Below, piece by piece: positions 1 to 6,224 of a DNA stretch of 6,980 bases (positions are counted from its first letter, which is position 1; each line of letters opens with the position of its first letter). Source of the stretch: Methanobacteriota archaeon (GTDB lineage: Archaea > Thermoplasmatota > Thermoplasmata > RBG-16-68-12); the NCBI GenBank assembly GCA_005878515.1, contig VBLZ01000057.1:1-6980 (forward strand), written 5' to 3'. Both the position numbers and the translations under genes were made by a program. Below the pieces are notes generated by a model. It had not been told where the DNA came from, did not search any database, and saw only the letters and a list, made by a program, of their open reading frames with translations.

Positions 1-2858
1 AACGAGAGGCCGCCGAGGGGCGTCGACTGAGCACTGAGGATCCGGCTCGTTCCGCCGGTGTTTGTTCGCGTCACGTTGTACGTCGTGCTCGGGGTGAAGC
101 CGGTGCCGTCGAAGACGACCGCCGTGGCGCTCTGGAGTTGGAACGAGACGCTCGCGGCCGAGAGGCCGGTCACATCGAGATTCGTCAGCGCGCCGGTCCA
201 CGAAGCGTGCAACGTCTGCGCATCGCCGGTGCTGGCCGTGTCGAAGACGACCATGCCGCCGACGATCGCCGAGAGATTCAGGGACGTGCCAGACCAGTCA
301 AAGGTCGCGCTCGTCGCCGCCGGAGAGGTGACGAAGAGGACCGGCGTGAGGTCCGTCTTCTTGATTCCCGGTCCGAGGTCGACCACGGTCCCCTGGAAGC
401 CCGTCGGAAGGCGGATCGGGGTGATTGCGACGCTCGAGTACGTCGTGTCGTACACCGTGTCCGCCGCGGTGCTGATGCCCGGCCACGCTGCGTTATCGAG
501 GACGTAGATCGCAAAGTCGACATCGGAGATCGTGTTCGAGGCGATGACTCCCTGGTCCGATCCGACCTGGATCCCCCAGTGGAACGTGTGGATCACGTTC
601 CCGATGACGAGGGTCCCGTTCGAGAACCACTCCGTCTCGATGCCTCGAGGATAGTCGACCGCAATGGACTTCGACCCGGGGTAGTCCATGTAGACGAGGT
701 TCCATCCGATGATCGTGCCGACCGAACTCTCGGAGATGATGCCACCGGCCGTCGCGTTCACGACCGTGTTCTGGATCGCGACCATCCCGGTTGCCCGGCG
801 CCCGTCCGTGACGTGGTAGTCGCTCAGGTGAATGCCGACGGTGTGGAACGTGCCGCTCGTGTGCGCGTTCACGTAGTTTCCGAAGACCGTGATGCCGTGG
901 ACCCCGCGGTCCGTTGCGATGCCGTACACCCAGTCGAAGTTCGCCTCGAGCTGAACGTAGTTCGCCTCGATGTGGATGTCGCTCGATCCCTCGCGGATCC
1001 CGATGCCGTACGCATGTTGCGCGTTCACGACCTCGTTGTGGCGGATCGTCACGTGTTGCGTGCTGATCGTCGCAGGCCAGTGACCGAGTTGGAACGCTTC
1101 CCACTGGTTCGTGCCGAGGAGATTCGAGATCCTCACGTTCTCGATCACGACGTAGGAACTGGTGCCCTCGATCCACAGCATGGCCTGAGAGCTCGCGTAG
1201 AGGTTCCCGTCGATGAACCAGTTACTGATAATGTATGGATCGGCGATCGTCCCCGTCCCGCTGCGAACGCCGTTCGCCGCGGTGAACTGCGCATCGCTCC
1301 CGATGTAGATCGGTCCGTGTGCCTGGAGAAGCGTCGGATCTGTCAAGCCGTACCCCGGAGGAGCTCCGACGCCTCCGCCTCCCGATGCGAAGACGGAGAT
1401 CGCCTTGCTGTCCGTGTCCGAGAATCCGTTTGAGTCCTGGATCTGCAACATCACCGTGTACGTGCCGGATGCCCCGAACGCATGCTGCGCGGTCAGGGTC
1501 GAGGAGAGCGAGGTGTCCCAGGTGCCGTCGGACTCCCAGTCCCAACGGGCCTGCAAGGTCGCAGTTGGATCGGAGTCCGTCGAAGTGGACGCGTCGAAGG
1601 TAATCGTATCGTTCACGACTGGGACGGTGGGCGAGTACGCGAACCGGGCCGTGGGTCCGGCCGCGGTGATCGTCACCGCCACCGGAGCCGTGTGAACCAG
1701 CGCTCCGCTCGTCCCCGTGATCGTGACGGCATAGGTGCCCGCATTCGTCCCGCTCAAGGTGCACGTGGAGGTCTGAGAGCCGCTGATGCTGGTCGGAACA
1801 CACGAGGTCGTGACTCCCGTCGGAACGGAGACCGCGGTGAGATCGACCGTCCCCGTGAAGCCACCACTCGCGGTCAGGCTCACGGTGGAGGTCGCCGACT
1901 GACCCGCGGAGAATGAGACGGTTCCCGGGTTCGCGGAGAGCGTGAAGTCCGGTCCTCCTGCGTTGAAGAACTCGAGGGGAGAGGGCGCGTTCACATCCCC
2001 CTGACCGAGACTCCCACCGCCCCAGACGTCCTCCAAGAGCTTCGCGAGCGAATAGTGACTGTACGAGGCCGTTGACTTGTACGCGAGCTTCGTCGCCGTG
2101 CCGCTGAAGGACATGTAGATGTACGGAGGACTCGTGTACGCCTCATCAAACATGATGATGAGCGCGGCTTTCTTGCTCCCCATGGCCGTGAGCAAGCCGG
2201 GCACCCAGCTCTGCAGCCACGAATCGCCCGACGCCACGGAGTTGTCGTGCATGTTGTGCTGGTCGGTCGGCGTGAACCAGATGAAGTTCGTGCCGGCGTT
2301 CAGCGCCGCGACGACGTCCGTCGGGCCGCCGGAGTGAAGACTCGCGCACCGCGCGGCACTGCCGGTAATCGTCGTGTAAGACAGGAACGGGAAGTGGTCC
2401 TCGCCTCGATCCGGGTTAATCGAACAACCGGAGCCACTCCCTTCCGCAATCGCGTTCCACGTGTGGCCCGAGGTCTCGATCAAGTCCACCAAGGTGGGAT
2501 GGTTCAGGTTCGGATGGTTCCCGTCGCCGCTCACGCCGAAGGTACTCGCTCCGAGAAGCGCGATGTAGTTCGGCTGCGACGGGTTCGTGATGCTCGACCA
2601 ACCTTCGGAGAATGCATATTGGTCGGCGAGCTGAGTCATGTAGGGGGCGGGGCCGTAGATCTCGTTCAGATTGTGGTTCTCCATGAGGACGACGACAAGC
2701 TGGTCGAAGTTCCCGGTGGCGCTGGAAGAAATCGGTCCCAGGCCGACGCTGTTACCGGGAGTGCTGAAGGGGACGATTCCCGAGACGAGCAGGCCCGCGA
2801 GTATCAGAAGGGCGGACGCCGAAAGGGCAACAAACGCGCTGTAACGTCGTGAATCCAT
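1..2858 (-). CDS. Secreted multidomain phosphoesterase with Ig-like, PKD and NosD-like beta-helix domains (C-terminus outside window)
   Basis: The frame is open for 952 codons from ATG at 2858 and runs off the left edge. Residues 8-29 are a hydrophobic signal peptide or N-terminal anchor after a short basic start. Residues 53-280 carry the signatures of the phosphoesterase family of acid phosphatases and phospholipases C (PF04185 type): MENH (59-62), PSQPNY (93-98), TPTDQHNMHD (196-205), FDE (237-239) and YSHYS (266-270). These should supply metal ligands and the phosphate-attacking residue, with S94 a candidate nucleophile. Next come an Ig-like domain (about 304-397), a PKD-like domain (about 402-490, with WDWESDG and GTYTVMLQI), a Gly linker (493-496), and a NosD-type beta-helix (about 514-800) entered by HGPIYI and ADPYII, with repeated N-x-V turns. 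About 150 further beta-rich residues remain in view. Only four cysteines occur (145, 171, 353, 366), possibly two disulfides, one per domain. The substrate is unknown: phosphate ester or phospholipid cleavage outside the cell is inferred from the family. The beta-helix probably binds surface glycans or the envelope. GGGGAAGG, 3 bases before the ATG, is only a weak ribosome binding site. Confidence 0.9.
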   Translation of the reverse strand, partial: MDSRRYSAFVALSASALLILAGLLVSGIVPFSTPGNSVGLGPISSSATGNFDQLVVVLMENHNLNEIYGPAPYMTQLADQYAFSEGWSSITNPSQPNYIALLGASTFGVSGDGNHPNLNHPTLVDLIETSGHTWNAIAEGSGSGCSINPDRGEDHFPFLSYTTITGSAARCASLHSGGPTDVVAALNAGTNFIWFTPTDQHNMHDNSVASGDSWLQSWVPGLLTAMGSKKAALIIMFDEAYTSPPYIYMSFSGTATKLAYKSTASYSHYSLAKLLEDVWGGGSLGQGDVNAPSPLEFFNAGGPDFTLSANPGTVSFSAGQSATSTVSLTASGGFTGTVDLTAVSVPTGVTTSCVPTSISGSQTSTCTLSGTNAGTYAVTITGTSGALVHTAPVAVTITAAGPTARFAYSPTVPVVNDTITFDASTSTDSDPTATLQARWDWESDGTWDTSLSSTLTAQHAFGASGTYTVMLQIQDSNGFSDTDSKAISVFASGGGGVGAPPGYGLTDPTLLQAHGPIYIGSDAQFTAANGVRSGTGTIADPYIISNWFIDGNLYASSQAMLWIEGTSSYVVIENVRISNLLGTNQWEAFQLGHWPATISTQHVTIRHNEVVNAQHAYGIGIREGSSDIHIEANYVQLEANFDWVYGIATDRGVHGITVFGNYVNAHTSGTFHTVGIHLSDYHVTDGRRATGMVAIQNTVVNATAGGIISESSVGTIIGWNLVYMDYPGSKSIAVDYPRGIETEWFSNGTLVIGNVIHTFHWGIQVGSDQGVIASNTISDVDFAIYVLDNAAWPGISTAADTVYDTTYSSVAITPIRLPTGFQGTVVDLGPGIKKTDLTPVLFVTSPAATSATFDWSGTSLNLSAIVGGMVVFDTASTGDAQTLHASWTGALTNLDVTGLSAASVSFQLQSATAVVFDGTGFTPSTTYNVTRTNTGGTSRILSAQSTPLGGLS

Positions 2859-2932
2859 TACCTTCCCCGGGGGCACGTCCGGATGTCAGGCGGCGTCGAT
2901 GATGGTATTCTTGAAAATGTTCACCGGCGATA

Positions 2933-2944
2933 ATCGCGCGCGAT
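2933..2944. promoter_or_regulatory. 12-bp perfect palindrome upstream of the secreted phosphoesterase gene
   Basis: ATCGCGCGCGAT reads identically on both strands and lies 75-86 bases before the ATG at 2858. It is overlapped by a direct repeat of GCGATAA (2927-2933 and 2940-2946). It could be an operator for a dimeric regulator, but a palindrome of alternating C and G in GC-rich DNA can also arise by chance. No binding family is recognised. Confidence 0.3.
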
Positions 2945-2957
2945 AACACGATGCGGT

Positions 2958-2964
2958 AAAAAAA
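2958..2964 (-). promoter_or_regulatory. T-tract between two minus-strand genes: terminator or promoter element
   Basis: Seven consecutive T on the minus strand lie about 115 bases past the stop of the membrane-protein gene at 3080 and about 100 bases before the ATG at 2858. Archaeal transcription often ends at T-rich tracts without a hairpin. The same tract, preceded by a purine-rich CGAGAA, could instead act as a weak TATA/BRE element, which would give a leader of about 75 bases. The sequence does not decide between these roles. Confidence 0.3.
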
Positions 2965-3079
2965 TTCTCGACGCATATGGTTGAGACTCAACGATCTCTC
3001 CATGCGAGAACGGGCTTCTTGCGGGCGGATCGCGTCGTCAATCGGCGACTACGCAGAGATCACTCGACGAACCGGCCTA

Positions 3080-4276
3080 CTATCGGCGCACGATTCGCTC
3101 CATCGCGGACGGCTTCGTCGAAGCCGGGCGCACCACATAGTAGACGGACATGAGCGCGTACATGATGAGACCGAACCACCCGTAGCTGAGGGTGAGAATG
3201 GCCGCGGTGTTCAACTCGCGGTTGAAGAGCAAGAACCCATCGACGCCCGGCAACAACATCGACGAAACGGCGACGAACGCCACGGCGCAAAAGGCCGGAC
3301 CTGCCAAGGCAACGAACGAACTTGGGGCGGACGCCACCTCCAGTCGCGAAGGCAACCCGACCACGTGCTTCTCCAGGACCTCGCGCGCCTTTTCTGCCCG
3401 ATCGACGGCGCCCGCATAATTACCGGTGTCTAGCAATGCGACGGCCTCGGCCGCGGTCATCTCGGCCGCGTGCACCTGCTGCGTCGCGGATTTCATTCGC
3501 TCGATGTCGAGGAGCACCCTTTGCACCGATTCCGCGATGCGTTCCACGAGCGCCGCTTCGAGCGTGCCTTTCACCTGTTCGACGAGTCGCACGCGCTGCG
3601 AGAGATCGGCGTCATGGCCCGCTGCGGCCTCCGCGACCAACCGCCGGAGCTCGGGCAGGTCGAGACCGACCTTCTTCGCCGCAGCCAAGAGTGGTTTCAT
3701 GTCGTTGACGAGCCGGAGCAAGACGCCCGCGGTTTCCTTCCCTTCGGAGACGAGTACCGCGGAGCTCCGTGCGCGCATTCCGGACAGGCGCTCCGCCAGC
3801 GTCCCCGCGGCGGAAGGCTCGCCCGTCGGTACCAACCGAGACAAGGCCGCCGACACGGCCGCGGCATCCTGAGCCTGTTCAAGATCCTGGTATCCGGACC
3901 GGTCGAAGTCCGAGGCATCTGCCAGGAAGTCATCGGCGTCTGGCCACGCGGATTCGGCGGGCCGATTCGCTCGGTAATCGGTCGACGTCTGGGCGGAGTC
4001 TCGGCGAAGCCTCCGCGTCACGAGGCCGGTCCTGGGGTTCGCGGTCGAACGCGAAGGGGGCCCGCCTTTGATGTGCGGCGAAATCGAGGCCGTGATGAAG
4101 ATCCCCACGAGGACCAGGACGCCTCCGACCATCGTCGTCTGGTAGATCGTGATGGAAATCCCGGCCGAATAAGCCCCGGAGCTGGCGCGCCGCGCGGCCT
4201 GCACCGCGTAATAACCGATGACGCCGAAGTATGCGGCGAAAAGTAAGGCTAAATTGCGCGGACGAAGCAGGTTCAT
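3080..4276 (-). CDS. Four-helix membrane protein with large helical central domain, function unknown
   Basis: This 398-residue protein is not recognised as any named family. Hydrophobic segments lie at about 8-27, 47-65, 320-343 and 357-382, so two N-terminal and two C-terminal membrane helices bracket a soluble middle part of about 250 residues. Residues 70-130 are polar and probably disordered (rich in Ser, Arg and Asp). Residues 130-310 are Ala-, Leu- and charge-rich and strongly helical, probably coiled coil, and include a TPR-like stretch LLDTGNYAGAVDRAEKA (281-297). Basic residues flank the helices (RR at 29-30 after the first, KPSAMERIVRR at the C-terminus), but both ends of the soluble part are ambiguous, so topology is unsettled. 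An even number of helices puts both termini on the same side. The start is ATG at 4276, with a TATA-like box 35-42 bases upstream and a GGGTGGGG stretch 4 bases before it. It lies 90 bases after the glycosyltransferase gene and may be partly co-transcribed with it. A scaffold or envelope-sensing role is only a guess. Confidence 0.8.
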   Translation of the reverse strand: MNLLRPRNLALLFAAYFGVIGYYAVQAARRASSGAYSAGISITIYQTTMVGGVLVLVGIFITASISPHIKGGPPSRSTANPRTGLVTRRLRRDSAQTSTDYRANRPAESAWPDADDFLADASDFDRSGYQDLEQAQDAAAVSAALSRLVPTGEPSAAGTLAERLSGMRARSSAVLVSEGKETAGVLLRLVNDMKPLLAAAKKVGLDLPELRRLVAEAAAGHDADLSQRVRLVEQVKGTLEAALVERIAESVQRVLLDIERMKSATQQVHAAEMTAAEAVALLDTGNYAGAVDRAEKAREVLEKHVVGLPSRLEVASAPSSFVALAGPAFCAVAFVAVSSMLLPGVDGFLLFNRELNTAAILTLSYGWFGLIMYALMSVYYVVRPASTKPSAMERIVRR

Positions 4277-4280
4277 GGGA

Positions 4281-4325
4281 CCCCACCCTGCCCCCTATCG
4301 AGGAGATTCCTACATAAAGAAGTTT
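4281..4325 (-). promoter_or_regulatory. Archaeal-type promoter and weak ribosome binding site for the membrane-protein gene
   Basis: On the minus strand TTTATGTA (4311-4318) resembles an archaeal TATA box and is preceded by GAAACT, compatible with a BRE. A transcript would start about 25 bases downstream, near 4288, leaving a leader of about 12 bases before the ATG at 4276. That leader would contain GGGTGGGG (4281-4288), a poor but possible ribosome binding site. Spacing and composition are the only evidence. Confidence 0.5.
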
Positions 4326-4366
4326 CGATTACACGGCTCATCGATTTTCATCCGCGAAGGGGCTTC

Positions 4367-5266
4367 CTAGCGCTCGGTGTGCTCGGCGTGCAAGCTGCTG
4401 AATGACAGCCGGGGCTCTTTCGCCGCGGCGGCGGCACCGGACCCGATCCGCTTCTTCAGCAGTGCGAGGGCGATTCGGACGCCCTCGTGCAAATGGAGCT
4501 TGGCTTCGCCGATGCGGCGGTCGTATCGGATCGGAACCTCCGTGATCGGGATGCCCTTCAGCGCGCACTCGGCGAACAGGTCCGCCTCGAGTTCGAATCC
4601 GGTCGCGGTCAGGCCGAGCGACTTGAGACGGTCGGAAACGAATCCCCACATGCCGCTGCAGACGTCGGAGATCGGTGTGGCGAACAGGAAGGACGCCAGC
4701 CAACTCAACACCCGGTTGCCGATGCGATTCGCCATCGACATGGCACCGTCGTTGATGGAGCCTCGGAGGCGGGAGCCGAGGACGACGGGAGACCCGGCAC
4801 CGAGCTTCCCGACGATGTCCGGGATGACCTCCGGCGGATAGGTGCCGTCGCTATCCAAGAGGACGACGTACTGATCGCGAATCTTCGGGACGAATTCCCG
4901 AAACGCGGATCCCTTTCCGTTTCCACTCTGGATGAAGACCTCGGCCCCGAGCCGCTTCGCGACCGCACGGGTCTGGTCCGTGGAACCGCCATCGAGCAGG
5001 TGGACGCTGTACGCGTAACCTCTCTGCTGGAGCGTCAGCCGCGGAATCCGGTTGAGCACGTCGGCGACTCCGTCCTCCTCGTTGAGGGCCGGCAACAGAA
5101 TCGAGAGGCTCTCGAGGACCGGGTTCGCGATCTCTCCATATGGGATTTGGGGAGCTGGATCAACGGGCAGCGCAGGGAGCGGGAATGAGCCGATGGTCGG
5201 ACCGCTGGGAGCTCGCGCTCCGATAGCTCCTCCTGATAACGGCCACTCGTCCCCTGGTTGTCCCAT
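4367..5266 (-). CDS. Family 2 glycosyltransferase, dolichyl-phosphate sugar synthase type
   Basis: The protein has 299 residues from ATG at 5266. A GT-A fold starts near residue 53 with SILLPALNEED, followed by LLDGGSTDQT (90-99), GNGKGSAFRE (115-124) and the metal- and nucleotide-sugar-binding DSD of LLDSDGTYPPE (138-140). Further along are GSRLRG (164-169), SDVCSGMWG (200-208), GFELEADL (223-230) and VPIRYDRRIGEAKL (244-257). This order is that of DPM1/DPG synthase-like enzymes, which transfer a sugar from UDP or GDP to a polyprenyl phosphate at the inner membrane face. The donor sugar cannot be read from the sequence. No C-terminal membrane helices are present, so it is the short soluble or peripheral form. 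The first 50 residues are Gly/Pro-rich and probably disordered. ATG 5266 was chosen because GGAGGAGGG sits 9 bases before it. An in-frame TTG at 5308 would add 14 residues but has no such site. The likely role is supplying lipid-linked sugars for surface glycans or glycolipids. Confidence 0.92.
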   Translation of the reverse strand: MGQPGDEWPLSGGAIGARAPSGPTIGSFPLPALPVDPAPQIPYGEIANPVLESLSILLPALNEEDGVADVLNRIPRLTLQQRGYAYSVHLLDGGSTDQTRAVAKRLGAEVFIQSGNGKGSAFREFVPKIRDQYVVLLDSDGTYPPEVIPDIVGKLGAGSPVVLGSRLRGSINDGAMSMANRIGNRVLSWLASFLFATPISDVCSGMWGFVSDRLKSLGLTATGFELEADLFAECALKGIPITEVPIRYDRRIGEAKLHLHEGVRIALALLKKRIGSGAAAAAKEPRLSFSSLHAEHTER

Positions 5267-5275
5267 CCGACTTTG

Positions 5276-5284
5276 CCCTCCTCC
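5276..5284 (-). promoter_or_regulatory. Ribosome binding site that decides the glycosyltransferase start
   Basis: GGAGGAGGG on the minus strand lies 9 bases before ATG 5266 and matches the anti-Shine-Dalgarno end of archaeal 16S rRNA. It is inside the coding frame if the upstream TTG (5308) were used, so it favours the ATG start. Confidence 0.7.
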
Positions 5285-5350
5285 AACGACCTGATTCCTT
5301 ACGACCAACCGAATGCACGTCGATCCAGGGACCGCGCGCCGGGAACCCGG

Positions 5351-5383
5351 CGAGACGTTGACGTCGAATGCAACGTCGTCTCG
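5351..5383. other. Bulged hairpin upstream of the glycosyltransferase gene
   Basis: CGAGAC (5351-5356) pairs with GTCTCG (5378-5383), and GTTG (5357-5360) pairs with CAAC (5371-5374). A 3-base bulge (5375-5377) sits in the right arm and the loop has 10 bases. It could fold in RNA from either strand or be a protein site in DNA. Confidence 0.35.
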
Positions 5384-5527
5384 ACATCTCGTGAGCGCGG
5401 CCGCGCCAGTCGCTCGGCCCCGCCCTGAACCCTCGCGTCCACGGCCCTTGATCTCATCCGGTATTCAGCAAAGGGTATGCTATCTGATTTCTGGCACACG
5501 TTTTGCCGAAGACATCGGCGAAGCGAC

Positions 5528-5564
5528 CGAACGATGGCGGAGGCAGAAACGCCATTATCGTTCG
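5528..5564. other. Bulged 12-bp hairpin in the divergent region
   Basis: CGAACG (5528-5533) pairs with CGTTCG (5559-5564), and ATGGCG (5534-5539) pairs with CGCCAT (5550-5555). A 3-base bulge TAT (5556-5558) sits in the right arm around a 10-base loop. No T-run follows on either strand, so it is not a classical terminator. It may be part of an untranslated leader or of an unannotated small RNA. Confidence 0.4.
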
Positions 5565-5675
5565 TTGGAATGTCGGCGAATCGCGGAAACGTTGCAAGCG
5601 CGTGAACAAGAATCGGCAAGACCTTGTCCGTCGCTTCATGTCGGCGCAGCTCCAGGCGTGCATGGCTACCTTTTT

Positions 5676-5692
5676 GAGGGGATAGACCAATG
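5676..5692 (+). promoter_or_regulatory. Ribosome binding site and ATG out of frame with the Roadblock gene
   Basis: GAGGGG (5676-5681) stands 8 bases before ATG 5690, a good translation start. Its frame runs only to about 5881 and shows no family motif, while the Roadblock domain is in the next frame. The five-G run at 5704-5708 lies between the two, so a single extra G there would join them. Confidence 0.4.
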
Positions 5693-5709
5693 GGTCTGCC
5701 TCCGGGGGA

Positions 5710-6159
5710 GTGGAAGGGGTCGGTCTGGGTCGAAAATCGCTGTCCGCACTGGAGAACGCCTCGCTGTCGTTCCTATCCGCGATCGACACGGATGGCGGGC
5801 TCGACGCGGTCCTGTTCCTTCGAAGGACCGGATCCGTCTTGGCCTCATGGACGCGCGACGGCATCCGGTTGGACGTCGTGAGCGTGATGGCGGCGACGAT
5901 GTTGGCCTCCGTCGACACGATCGTCGAGGCGCTCGGCGGGCCCAGTTCCCGCTCGATCTCGGTCGCGAGCGGCGATCGACAGATCGTCGCAACGAAGGTC
6001 GGCTCGCAGGCGTTCCTGTTCGTCGTCGCGCCGAGGTCGGTGAGCCAACGGTACGTCCGAAAGGCCGTGCGAGAACTCGTGGCTCGCTTGACGGTCGCAC
6101 CGGCAATCGCTCCGCAGCGCGTGGAAGTCCGTTCCTCGAAGGTCGAAGCGGCACGCTGA
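5710..6159 (+). CDS. Roadblock/LC7 domain protein
   Basis: The protein has 149 residues, the usual size for a single-domain prokaryotic Roadblock (MglB/LC7-like) protein. Visible elements in order are a first helix (about 10-27), beta strands around DAVLFLRRTGSVLASW (32-47) holding the typical 'hydrophobic strand, then Gly turn' of the family, a long central helix (about 55-75, DVVSVMAATMLASVD), strands SISVASG and QIVATKV, AFLFVVAPR (101-109), and a final helix (about 113-128). The tail after 130 is basic and probably flexible. Such proteins dimerise and bind or regulate small Ras-like GTPases, and none is encoded in the window. It is soluble and cytosolic by composition. The start is uncertain. 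In this frame the stop at 5683-5685 leaves GTG 5710 as the first usable codon, and it has no properly spaced ribosome binding site. ATG 5690 does have one (GAGGGG at 5676-5681) but lies in another frame. The next gene begins 65 bases downstream on the same strand. Confidence 0.75.
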   Translation: MEGVGLGRKSLSALENASLSFLSAIDTDGGLDAVLFLRRTGSVLASWTRDGIRLDVVSVMAATMLASVDTIVEALGGPSSRSISVASGDRQIVATKVGSQAFLFVVAPRSVSQRYVRKAVRELVARLTVAPAIAPQRVEVRSSKVEAAR

Positions 6160-6160
6160 A

Positions 6161-6178
6161 CGCGGATGCGCCTCCGCG
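6161..6178 (+). terminator. Hairpin directly after the Roadblock stop codon
   Basis: CGCGGA (6161-6166) pairs with TCCGCG (6173-6178) around a 6-base loop, starting one base after the TGA at 6157-6159. No immediate T-run follows, so it could be a weak terminator or an mRNA end-stabilising stem. Its position is suggestive, but a 6-bp GC stem is easy to find by chance. Confidence 0.3.
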
Positions 6179-6183
6179 CGTGG

Positions 6184-6196
6184 GACAATATTTGTC
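6184..6196 (+). promoter_or_regulatory. TATA-like box within an inverted repeat upstream of the winged-helix regulator gene
   Basis: GACAA (6184-6188) and TTGTC (6192-6196) form an inverted repeat around TAT. The core AATATTT (6187-6193) resembles a TATA box. A start of transcription about 26 bases downstream, near 6216, would leave a leader of about 9 bases before ATG 6225, which fits the absence of a ribosome binding site there. A dimeric regulator bound here would block the promoter, so self-repression by the downstream gene product is possible. Confidence 0.4.
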
Positions 6197-6224
6197 ACCA
6201 GAGAATTGAAATACGTCGTGTTGA

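Larger units (their letters stand above)
5309..5709. other. Gene-free divergent region between glycosyltransferase and Roadblock genes
   Basis: No convincing gene is seen in these 400 bases. The open frames here are rich in Arg and Ser, lack family motifs and look like GC-driven noise. A 60-codon frame (TTG 5503 to TAG 5685) is the least unlikely, but it has no ribosome binding site. Contents that can be named are two bulged hairpins (5351-5383 and 5528-5564), a near-direct repeat GAATGCACGTCG (5311-5322) and GAATGCAACGTCG (5366-5378), and a locally AT-richer block (about 5459-5505) that might hold a promoter for a small RNA or for either flanking gene. No clear TATA box stands at the expected distance from ATG 5266. 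Confidence 0.55.

Noticed and set aside
138..1433. 431-codon open frame on the plus strand
   Set aside because: Its product is an Arg/Asp/Val-rich string with no motif, antisense to the clear phosphoesterase/beta-helix frame. High GC leaves long shadow frames open.
2146..2162. ATGATGATG run, like a C box of an archaeal guide RNA
   Set aside because: It encodes the LIIMFDE strand of the phosphoesterase on the minus strand and has no D box at a suitable distance.
3470..4246. 258-codon plus-strand frame opposite the membrane-protein gene
   Set aside because: It is Arg/Gly-rich without motifs and lies inside the minus-strand gene, whose hydrophobic and helical pattern is coherent.
4590..4601. 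GTTCGAATCC, like the T-loop of a tRNA
   Set aside because: It lies inside the glycosyltransferase gene, where the other strand encodes the conserved GFELEA motif, and no acceptor or anticodon stems fit around it.
5503..5685. 60-codon frame just before the Roadblock gene
   Set aside because: It starts with TTG, lacks a ribosome binding site and shows no recognisable feature. It is kept only as a low-probability note in the gene-free region.
5454..6188. 244-codon minus-strand frame covering the Roadblock gene
   Set aside because: Composition is Arg/Ser/Thr-rich and no family feature is seen. The plus-strand frame shows a recognisable Roadblock fold pattern.
5313..6209. 298-codon plus-strand frame across the divergent region
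   Set aside because: It is rich in Arg, Pro and Gly throughout, has no motif and overlaps the Roadblock gene in another frame.
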